The notes beneath the pieces were generated by a model. That model was not told where the DNA came from. It saw only the letters and a list, made by a program, of their open reading frames with translations, and did not search any database. 51,976 nt of DNA from NCBI RefSeq assembly GCF_900116495.1, contig NZ_FPAY01000015.1:1-51976 (forward strand). Reading direction: 5' to 3'. A program made the translations under genes and the position numbers. Every line of letters begins with the position of its first letter. Position 1 is the stretch's first letter. Positions 25,453 through 32,350 of the stretch are shown here, piece after piece. Source of the stretch: Arthrobacter sp. ov118. Its GTDB lineage: Bacteria; Actinomycetota; Actinomycetes; Actinomycetales; Micrococcaceae.

Positions 25453-26865
25453 TTAGACGTGTCCCATCGCGTTTCGGGTGGCGTTGCGGATGTAGCAGAA
25501 CCAGCAGACCACCAGCATCAGGATGTAGGCCCCGACGAATCCGTAGAACGCCGAGGTGTAGGAGCCGCTGGCGGTGTTGGAGGCGTTGAGCACCTGGGGG
25601 ATGACGAATCCGCCGTAGGCGCCGATGGCCGAGATCAGGCCGAGGGCCGAGGACGCGAGCCGCTGCGTGGCTACGGTGCTGGCGCCGGAGCGGGCGGCTC
25701 GGCTGGAGGTGGCGAAGATGACCGGGATCATGCGGTAGGTGGCGCCGTTTCCGAAGCCGCTGGCCGTGAACAGGAGCAGGAACAGGAACAGGAACAGCCA
25801 GAAGTTCTTCAGCGGCAGCGTCCAGATCATGGTCAGGGTGATGACGGTCATGGCCGCGAAGGCAGTGACGGTCATCCGGGCCCCGCCCATCCGGTCCGCC
25901 AGGCGTCCGCCGTAGGGCCGGGCCAGGGAGCCGACCAGCGGGCCGAGGAAGGCCAGGGACAGGGCCACGGCGCCGACGGAGATGGAGGAGAACGCCGGGA
26001 AGTAGTCCTTGATGAGCTTGGGGAACACGCCGGCGAAGCCGATGAAGGAGCCGAAGGTGCCGATGTACAGCAACGCCATGACCCACAGGTGCGGTTCCTT
26101 CAGCGCGGCGAGCGAGCCCGCGACGTCGCCCTTGGCGCTGGTGAGGTTGTTCATGTACTTCCAGGCACCGAAGGCCGCCAGGAGAATCAGCGGAACCCAC
26201 ATGAAGCCGGCGACGGGCAGGTTCACGGTGCCGGCCGCCAGAAGGGTGATGGCGATCGGGACGGCCAGCTGTGCGATGGCGGCGCCGAGGTTGCCGCCGG
26301 CCGCGTTCAGGCCCAGCGCCCAGCCCTTTTCCCGGGCCGGGTAGAAGAAGGTGATGTTCGCCATCGAGCTGGCGAAATTACCGCCGCCGAAGCCGGCCAG
26401 CGCCGCCACGAACAGCATGACACCGAACGGGGTTTCCGGGTTGGCCACGCACAGGCCCAGGCCGATCGTGGGCAGCAGCAGGAGCAGGGCCGACACGATG
26501 GTCCAGTTGCGGCCGCCGAAGCGCGGCACCATGAACGTGTAGGGGATCCGCAGCGTCGCGCCGACGAGGCTCGGCATGGAGATCAGCCAGAAGATCTCGT
26601 TCGTGGAGAACTTGAAACCCGCGGACGGCAGCTGGACCACCACGATCGACCAAAGCTGCCAGACCACGAAACCGAGGAACTCGGCGAAGATGGACCAGTT
26701 CAGGTTGCGCCGGGCGATGGAGCGGCCGGCCGCCTCCCACTGCTCCTTGTTTTCCGCATCCCAGTTCGCGATCCAGCGGCCGGGGCGGTGGTCGAGGGTA
26801 AGGGTGCCGGGACGGGCGGCGTCGGCGTCTGCGGTGCCGAGTTCGGCGGTGCGTTCAGCAGTCAC
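25453..26865 (-). CDS. narK: Nitrate/nitrite transporter, NarK family (MFS)
   Basis: A 470-residue, 12-segment major facilitator. The nitrate-signature regions are GFGGGNFASSMANITFFYP in segment 5 and IGAYGGFVIPQ late in the protein. A cytoplasmic arginine-rich N-terminus (residues 1-55) precedes the first helix. GTG 26865 has an excellent ribosome site (AAGGAGGT, 7 bases upstream). It is first in the narK-nasC-nasB-like operon and divergent from the MHS transporter. A partial GlnR-like site lies 50-87 bp upstream. Confidence 0.93.
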   Translation of the reverse strand: MTAERTAELGTADADAARPGTLTLDHRPGRWIANWDAENKEQWEAAGRSIARRNLNWSIFAEFLGFVVWQLWSIVVVQLPSAGFKFSTNEIFWLISMPSLVGATLRIPYTFMVPRFGGRNWTIVSALLLLLPTIGLGLCVANPETPFGVMLFVAALAGFGGGNFASSMANITFFYPAREKGWALGLNAAGGNLGAAIAQLAVPIAITLLAAGTVNLPVAGFMWVPLILLAAFGAWKYMNNLTSAKGDVAGSLAALKEPHLWVMALLYIGTFGSFIGFAGVFPKLIKDYFPAFSSISVGAVALSLAFLGPLVGSLARPYGGRLADRMGGARMTVTAFAAMTVITLTMIWTLPLKNFWLFLFLFLLLFTASGFGNGATYRMIPVIFATSSRAARSGASTVATQRLASSALGLISAIGAYGGFVIPQVLNASNTASGSYTSAFYGFVGAYILMLVVCWFCYIRNATRNAMGHV

Positions 26866-26914
26866 GGGGGAGACCTCCTTGGGGGGTGTTGTCCTTCCAA
26901 GGTAGGGACGCCGC

Positions 26915-26952
26915 GTTTCAGGGACTGTCGCCGTTTATTAACGGGAAGTGAC
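26915..26952. promoter_or_regulatory. Weak GlnR-like site upstream of narK
   Basis: Read on the minus strand, GTCAC and GAAAC half-sites lie 33 bp apart, the spacing of the outer half-sites in a four-part GlnR box. The two inner positions (TTAAT, CGACA) match poorly. Position relative to narK resembles that of the better box relative to nirB. Confidence 0.35.
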
Positions 26953-27022
26953 TTTTGCCTATCGGGGCTTGTGTGACTGTGTGAGGATCGGTGGGGCGCC
27001 CATCACGCGAGACGACGACCCG

Positions 27023-27061
27023 CCGTCCAAATAGTGGAACATTTGTCCAATGACTGGACGG
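27023..27061. promoter_or_regulatory. Nested inverted repeat upstream of the MHS transporter
   Basis: CCGTCCA (27023-27029) and TGGACGG (27055-27061) flank an inner TGGA-n7-TCCA dyad. It lies about 100 bp before the transporter start in a divergent promoter region, so it is a candidate operator. Confidence 0.4.
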
Positions 27062-27159
27062 TAGGAACTATTATCGGACATATACGAATCCTTAGCCGGC
27101 GGCCCCGGGCATCGGGCTGTGGGGACATTTCCGTCCGGTCTTCATGAAAGCGCTACTAC

Positions 27160-28572
27160 ATGTCATCCACCGCAACCTCCGCGGAACATGGGTCCGCCAG
27201 GCAGGTCAACTCGCGCGGCCGCGTGATTGTCGCCAGCCTCATCGGCACCACCGTCGAGTTCTATGACTTCTACGTGTACGCCACCGCAGCCGTACTGGTT
27301 TTCCCGAAGCTGTTCTTCCCGGGGCAGAACGAGACCACCCAGCTCCTGAGCTCCTTCGCCGTGTTCGGCGTCGCATTCATTGCCCGCCCGCTCGGCTCGA
27401 TCGTCTTCGGTCACTTCGGCGACAGGTTCGGACGCAAGGGCACGCTCGTGGCCTCGCTGCTGACGATGGGTGTTGCCACCTTCCTGATCGGCTGCCTCCC
27501 GACGGCGACCGTCCCGGGCTGGTCCTTCTGGGCACCGGCCCTGCTGGTGGTCCTGCGTTTCGCCCAGGGCCTGGCCCTCGGCGGCGAATGGAGCGGCGCG
27601 GCCCTGCTGGCGACCGAGAACGCCCCGGCCTCCAAGCGCGCCATCTACGGCACTTTCCCGCAGCTGGGTGCGCCGATCGGCTTCATCATCGCCAACGTGA
27701 TCTTCCTGGTCTTCAGCTACACCCTGACCCCGGCGGCCTTCGAGGCCTGGGGCTGGCGCGTGCCGTTCCTGGCCAGCGCCGTGATGGTGATCATCGGCCT
27801 CTGGGTGCGCCTCAAGCTGATCGAAACCCCTGCCTTCACCAAGGTCATCGAGTCCAACGAGGTTGCCAAGCTGCCGCTGGCACGGGTCTTCAAGACCAGC
27901 TGGCGCCCGCTGATCCTGGGCACGTTCATCATGCTCGCCACCTACGTGCTCTTCTACCTGATGACCACCTTCACGCTGACCTACGGCACCCGGCCGGCCA
28001 GCCTGGAGGCGGCGAAGGCTGCCGCCGAAAAGGCCGGCAAACCGATGACCGAGGCCGCCGCCGCAGCGTTCGTCCCGGGCCTGGGCTACACCCGGAACGA
28101 CTTCCTCTGGATGCTGATCGCCGGCGTCGTGTTCTTCGGCATCTTCACCCTGGTCTCAGGCCCGCTGGCCGAGAAGTACGGCCGACGCAAGATGCTGATC
28201 GCCGTGACGGCCGGCATCTTCGCCTTCGGCCTGCTGTTCGTTCCGTTGTTCAGCGCCGGCTTCGTGGGCGCCATGGCCCTGCTGATCATCGGCTTCTCCC
28301 TCATGGGCCTGACCTTCGGCCCCATGGGTGCGCTCCTGCCGGAACTGTTCCCCGGCAACGTCCGCTACACCGGCTCCGCGATCAGCTACAACTTCTCCAG
28401 CATCCTGGGCGCGGCCGTGGCTCCGTTCATCGCCGTCGCGCTCTGGGAACTGGCCGACGGCAGCACCGTGCTGGTGGGTGTCTACCTCGCGTCCATGGCC
28501 GTGCTGACGCTCATCGCCCTGTTCCTGAGCAAGGAAACCCGCGACCTGGACTACGCGAACAACGTGGCCTAA
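27160..28572 (+). CDS. MFS transporter, metabolite:H+ symporter (MHS) family
   Basis: A 470-residue 12-helix transporter of the ProP/ShiA/YhjE type. Family marks are IGTTVEFYDFYVYATAA at the first helix, GHFGDRFGRKGTL between helices 2 and 3, RFAQGLALGGEWSGAALLATENAP in helices 4-5, and ELFPGNVRYTGSAISYN in helix 10-11. MHS members take up organic acids, betaines or shikimate; substrate cannot be told here. An Ala/Lys-rich insertion around residues 275-305 extends a periplasmic or cytoplasmic loop. It is divergent from narK and ends in a strong terminator. Confidence 0.9.
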   Translation: MSSTATSAEHGSARQVNSRGRVIVASLIGTTVEFYDFYVYATAAVLVFPKLFFPGQNETTQLLSSFAVFGVAFIARPLGSIVFGHFGDRFGRKGTLVASLLTMGVATFLIGCLPTATVPGWSFWAPALLVVLRFAQGLALGGEWSGAALLATENAPASKRAIYGTFPQLGAPIGFIIANVIFLVFSYTLTPAAFEAWGWRVPFLASAVMVIIGLWVRLKLIETPAFTKVIESNEVAKLPLARVFKTSWRPLILGTFIMLATYVLFYLMTTFTLTYGTRPASLEAAKAAAEKAGKPMTEAAAAAFVPGLGYTRNDFLWMLIAGVVFFGIFTLVSGPLAEKYGRRKMLIAVTAGIFAFGLLFVPLFSAGFVGAMALLIIGFSLMGLTFGPMGALLPELFPGNVRYTGSAISYNFSSILGAAVAPFIAVALWELADGSTVLVGVYLASMAVLTLIALFLSKETRDLDYANNVA

Positions 28573-28595
28573 CGCTCCATCCCGGTTACTGACGG

Positions 28596-28632
28596 AAATG
28601 CCCGGGGTGTTCGCTGAACACGCCGGGCATTT
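28596..28632 (+). terminator. Terminator after the MHS transporter
   Basis: AAATGCCCGG...GTGTTC pairs with GAACAC...CCGGGCATTT in a near-perfect stem of about 16 bp, beginning 24 bp past the stop. The A/T-ended stem makes it usable on both strands. Confidence 0.8.
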
Positions 28633-28700
28633 GCGTGTCCGCCGGAAAGTAACTGGGCAGGAGCGCGGGGCGCAGCAGCGCGGGACGGTGGACGACGCCC

Positions 28701-29432
28701 TCAGCTCGCGTAGCGCTCCACGAAGTTCCGGAGGATCTTCATGGGTTCGGTGGCAGTGAAGCGCCGGGCGTCCTCCATCAGCATTTCGGCCGATTCTGGC
28801 GGGAAATAGCCGGCATGGCGGTAAATGTCGATCCTGGTGACCAGCCCCTCGGCGTCGAGCTCGGGGTGGAACTGGGTGGCGTACAGGTTGGTCTTGATCC
28901 GGAACATGTGCACGGGGCAGGCGGCGGAGCTGGCCAGGAGCACCGCGTGGGAGGGCAGAAGCGTGCAGGCTTCTTTGTGGCCGGTGAAGGCCGTGAAGCT
29001 TTCCGGCAGCCCGCGCAGGAGGGGATCGGCCAGCCCGTCTGCTGTCAGCTTGATGGTCACGCCACCGAGTCCTTCACTATAGGTCCGGTCGATCACCGCA
29101 CCCTGGTGCCGGCCCAGCGTGCCGACCCCGTAGCAGGCACCAAGGAAGGGGAAGTCCTCGGCGACGATCCGGTCCAGCAGCGTGGCGAGCTCGTGCTCGA
29201 CGCGGTGTTGGACGTCGGTCTTGTGCCCGGGAGGGTCGCTGGACGTGAAGGGGCTGCCGCCCACGATCACTCCGGAGTAGCGGGAGAGGTCCAGCTGGGG
29301 CAGCGGCGCGGCTTCCAGCCGGATGCGCCGCAGCTGCGCGGGTTCGAGCCCGCCGTAGCGCAGATAGGCCCGGTACTCGTCGTCAGCGGCGCCGTCCTCC
29401 GCGCGGGAGGCCAGCAGCAGGAATGGCTTCAC
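28701..29432 (-). CDS. Class I glutamine amidotransferase-like protein
   Basis: A 243-residue GATase1 protein related to the GMP-synthase-like amidotransferases. It has the nucleophile elbow FLGACYGVGTLG and the His-Glu of the triad in ATQFHPELDAEG, with VIVGGSPFTSSDPP near the N-terminus. GTG 29432 is chosen because residues upstream fall in a hairpin; the longer frame is unsupported. No synthetase partner is adjacent, so it may act alone, perhaps as a gamma-glutamyl hydrolase type enzyme. Substrate unknown. Confidence 0.85.
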   Translation of the reverse strand: MKPFLLLASRAEDGAADDEYRAYLRYGGLEPAQLRRIRLEAAPLPQLDLSRYSGVIVGGSPFTSSDPPGHKTDVQHRVEHELATLLDRIVAEDFPFLGACYGVGTLGRHQGAVIDRTYSEGLGGVTIKLTADGLADPLLRGLPESFTAFTGHKEACTLLPSHAVLLASSAACPVHMFRIKTNLYATQFHPELDAEGLVTRIDIYRHAGYFPPESAEMLMEDARRFTATEPMKILRNFVERYAS

Positions 29433-29447
29433 AGACCAAGTCTGCAC

Positions 29448-29490
29448 GGGCAGGACACAGGCGCGCCAGAGGTGCGCCCGCGTCCTGCCC
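29448..29490. terminator. Large stem-loop between the carboxylase and amidotransferase genes
   Basis: GGGCAGGAC (29448-29456) pairs with GTCCTGCCC (29482-29490), continuing inward with GGCGCGCC/GTGCGCCC-type pairing and a 4-base loop. It lies 18 bp after the biotin carboxylase stop. There is no U tract, so it may be an attenuating or RNA-stabilising stem. Confidence 0.5.
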
Positions 29491-29508
29491 CGGGGGTGGC
29501 CCTCAGAA

Positions 29509-31362
29509 CTACTCGGGCGCACCGTCTTCGATCATGGCGATCACGGCGCCGGCGGACACCGTCTCGCCGGCCGCGGCGGCGAGGCCGGTCACGACCCCGG
29601 CGCGGTGCGCGGTGAGCGGCTGCTCCATCTTCATCGCTTCGAGAACGACGACGAGATCGCCTTCGGCGACCGTGTCACCTTCAGCAACGGCCACCTTGAC
29701 GATGGTGCCCTGCATGGGGGAGGTCAGCGCGTTGCCGCTCGCGGCCGCGGTGGCTGCGCCGCCGCGGGAGCGCTTCTTGACTTTGGCCGGCTTGGCTCCG
29801 CCCGTGTTGGTGACGGAGCCCAGTGAAGCCGGCAGGACAACCTCAAGGCGCTTGCCGCCGACCTCGACGACGACGCGCTGGCGGTCGCCGTCGTCGGCCG
29901 CCTCAGCCTCGGTGCCGGTCGGGGTCCAGGCGGGAATGTCATTGACGAAGGCCGTCTCGATCCAGCGGGTGTGGACCTTGAAGGGACCCTCGGCCGGTGC
30001 GAAGTCAGGGTTGGAGACCACGGCGAGGTCGAACGGGATCACGGTGGGGATGCCTTCGACCACCATTTCCTCCAGTGCCCGCCGGGAGCGCTGCAGGGCC
30101 TGGGCGCGGTCGGCGCCGGTGACCACCAGCTTGGAGAGCATGGAGTCGAAGTTGCCGCTGATGACGTCGCCCTGCTCCACGCCGGAGTCGATGCGGACGC
30201 CGGGGCCGGTGGGGTTCTTCAGCGCGGTGACGGTGCCGGGGGCGGGCATGAAGTTCCGGCCCGGGTCCTCTCCGGTGATGCGGAATTCGATCGAGTGGCC
30301 GCGGACTTCAGGGTCGCCGTAGCCGAGCTCTTCGCCGCACGCCAGCCGGAACTGTTCCCGCACGAGGTCGATGCCGGTGACTTCCTCGGAGACGCAGTGC
30401 TCCACCTGCAGTCGGGTGTTGACCTCGAGGAAGGAGATGGTGCCGTCTTGGCCGACGAGGAATTCGCACGTGCCGGCGCCGAGGTAGCCTGCCTCCTTGA
30501 GGATAGCCTTGGACGATTCGTAGAGGCGCTTGTTCTGCTCCTCCGTGAGGAACGGGGCGGGGGCCTCCTCGACGAGCTTCTGGTTGCGGCGCTGGAGCGA
30601 GCAGTCGCGGGTGGAGACGACGACGACGTTGCCGTAGGCGTCGGCGAGGCACTGTGTCTCGACGTGCCGCGGGGCGTCCAGGAAGCGCTCGATGAAGCAT
30701 TCGCCGCGGCCGAAGGCGGCCGTGGCCTCGCGCACGGCGGATTCGAAAAGCTCCGGGATTTCCTCGCGGGTGTGCGCGACCTTGATGCCGCGGCCGCCGC
30801 CGCCGAAGGCGGCCTTGATGGCGACGGGCAGGCCAAACTTGTCCACGAAGTCGAGGATTTCCTCGGCGGACGCCACCGGGTCGGCGGTTCCGGGAACCTG
30901 CGGGGCGCCCACCCTCTCGGCGATGTGGCGGGCCTGGACCTTGTCGCCCAGGGCGGAGATCGCATCGGGGGAGGGCCCGATCCACGTGATGCCGGCGTCG
31001 ATCACCTTCGCGGCAAACTCGGCGTTCTCGGCCAAGAAGCCGTAGCCGGGGTGGATGGCATCGGCGCCCGACTGGCGGGCGGCGTCGATGATCTTGTCCA
31101 TCACGAGGTAGGACTCCGCGGCGGTGTTGCCGCCCAGCGCGTAGGCCTCGTCAGCGAGCCGGGCGTGCAGAGCGTCGCGGTCCGGGTCCGCGTAGACGGC
31201 CACCGAGGCGATGCCTTCATCGCGGGCGGCGCGGATGATCCGCACCGCGATTTCTCCACGGTTCGCGATCAGCACCTTGCTGAGCCGGCGGGTGACTCCG
31301 GCTGCTTGTGACTGCGTTGATCCCGGCACGGTGGTGGCGGACTGCTCCGAATTTGCTGACAA
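29509..31362 (-). CDS. Acyl-CoA carboxylase alpha subunit: biotin carboxylase plus BCCP
   Basis: A 617-residue biotin-dependent subunit similar to mycobacterial AccA3. It carboxylates its own biotin with ATP and bicarbonate for acetyl/propionyl-CoA carboxylation. N-terminal VLIANRGEIAVRIIRAARD, HPGYGFLAENAEFA, the ATP-grasp glycine loop KAAFGGGGRGIKVA, and EVNTRLQVEHCVSEEVTG are seen. The C-terminal biotinyl domain carries VLEAMKMEQPL. The start is a TTG at 31362, supported by AAGGAG upstream. The partners AccD and AccE lie 9 kb away and BirA 12 kb away, in the same neighbourhood. Confidence 0.95.
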   Translation of the reverse strand: MSANSEQSATTVPGSTQSQAAGVTRRLSKVLIANRGEIAVRIIRAARDEGIASVAVYADPDRDALHARLADEAYALGGNTAAESYLVMDKIIDAARQSGADAIHPGYGFLAENAEFAAKVIDAGITWIGPSPDAISALGDKVQARHIAERVGAPQVPGTADPVASAEEILDFVDKFGLPVAIKAAFGGGGRGIKVAHTREEIPELFESAVREATAAFGRGECFIERFLDAPRHVETQCLADAYGNVVVVSTRDCSLQRRNQKLVEEAPAPFLTEEQNKRLYESSKAILKEAGYLGAGTCEFLVGQDGTISFLEVNTRLQVEHCVSEEVTGIDLVREQFRLACGEELGYGDPEVRGHSIEFRITGEDPGRNFMPAPGTVTALKNPTGPGVRIDSGVEQGDVISGNFDSMLSKLVVTGADRAQALQRSRRALEEMVVEGIPTVIPFDLAVVSNPDFAPAEGPFKVHTRWIETAFVNDIPAWTPTGTEAEAADDGDRQRVVVEVGGKRLEVVLPASLGSVTNTGGAKPAKVKKRSRGGAATAAASGNALTSPMQGTIVKVAVAEGDTVAEGDLVVVLEAMKMEQPLTAHRAGVVTGLAAAAGETVSAGAVIAMIEDGAPE

Positions 31363-31531
31363 GGCGTCTCCTTCTTTCCTTCAGGGAGCCTAGCGCGGTT
31401 TTGAGGGTTCCGCCGATATTACTTGCGGAATCCGCGCGTAAACGGTCCTTCCTTTGTAGGGTTGCCACAAAAGGCAGCCGAATTGGTCCGGTCGGTGCTC
31501 ACCCCGCGCTCACCTCACCCTCACCCCGCGC

Positions 31532-32239
31532 TCACTCGGCGCGGACGTCCGACGGGTCCACCGCCCCGCCGGTCCAGAGTTCGGTGATCCCCACGTTGGC
31601 CTGGCTGAGCAGGGCACGGAGCGTGGAAATGGAAAGCCCGACGACGGTGTGGGGGTCGCCGTCGACCTTGCGAATGAACGCCCCGCCGTAGCCGTCGATG
31701 GTGAAGGAGCCGGCGCACTGGAGCGGCTCGCCGGTGGCGATGTAGGTCTCGATCTCCTCGGCGCTCATCTCCATGAAGTGCACCTCGGCGGAGGACACCG
31801 AGCCCAGCGTGGCCCCGGAGCCGCGTGTGGCGCCGTTGCCGGAGCCGCCGTCGGCGTCGCCTTCCCCGGAGTCCGCGTCCGTGTCGCGGCAGTCGACGAG
31901 CCAGTGGCCCGTGTGCAGGACGCCCATGCTGCCGCTCATCCGAAGCATGCGCTCCCGGGCGACGTCGGCCGTGTAGGGCTTGCCGTGGGCTTCGCCGTCG
32001 AACTCGAACACCGAGTCGCAGCCGATCACAATGGCGCCGTCGGCCTCGGGCAGCGAGGCGACAGCCTCGGCTTTCGCCCGGGCCAGCAGCAGGGCCGTGT
32101 CATGCGGGTCGGTCACGCCGTAGCGGGCCTGGACGGCGTCCTCGTCCACATCAGAGACGAGGACCTCGTGCCGGATCCCGGCATGGCTGAGCAGCTTGGT
32201 GCGGGCGGGGGACTGGGAGGCAAGAATCAGGCGGGTCAC
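31532..32239 (-). CDS. maf: Maf family nucleotide pyrophosphatase
   Basis: A 235-residue Maf protein hydrolysing non-canonical or modified nucleoside triphosphates. Motifs seen are LILASQSPARTKLLSHAG, VIGCDSVFEFDG, GKPYTADVARERMLRMSG, the ETYIATGEPLQCAGSFTIDG segment, and a C-terminal VVGLSISTLRALL. An insertion of about 30 residues rich in Gly, Ser and Asp (DADSGEGDADGGSGNGATR) sits between VLHTGHWLVDCRD and SSAEVHFMEM, where relatives have a short turn. GTG start. Gene order near acyl-CoA carboxylase genes matches actinobacterial synteny. Confidence 0.92.
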   Translation of the reverse strand: MTRLILASQSPARTKLLSHAGIRHEVLVSDVDEDAVQARYGVTDPHDTALLLARAKAEAVASLPEADGAIVIGCDSVFEFDGEAHGKPYTADVARERMLRMSGSMGVLHTGHWLVDCRDTDADSGEGDADGGSGNGATRGSGATLGSVSSAEVHFMEMSAEEIETYIATGEPLQCAGSFTIDGYGGAFIRKVDGDPHTVVGLSISTLRALLSQANVGITELWTGGAVDPSDVRAE

Positions 32240-32262
32240 GGCTCCAGCCTAGTTCACCCCAC

Positions 32263-32335
32263 CAAAGCAACGCGGGGTCACCTACGGCCCAATCGGAGGG
32301 CATCATTGGGCGCCAAGTGACCCCGCGTTGCTTTG
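32263..32335. repeat. Intact dispersed palindromic repeat (REP-like)
   Basis: Two 31-bp arms (32263-32293 and 32305-32335) match as reverse complements at 27 of 31 positions, with an 11-base loop. The outer 19 bases (CAAAGCAACGCGGGGTCAC) are identical. It sits between the MMPL and maf genes. Single arms of the same repeat flank both IS30-like ends in this window, at 341-373 and 51577-51605. Confidence 0.9.
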
Positions 32336-32350
32336 ATGTTCGGCGGCCTC

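Noticed and set aside
25432..26976. 514-codon open frame antisense to narK
   Set aside because: Composition is Gly/Glu/Gln/Arg-rich with no fold signal, and it mirrors the narK membrane segments.
29971..31311. 446-codon frame antisense to the biotin carboxylase
   Set aside because: Same GC-bias artefact; the carboxylase frame is unambiguous.
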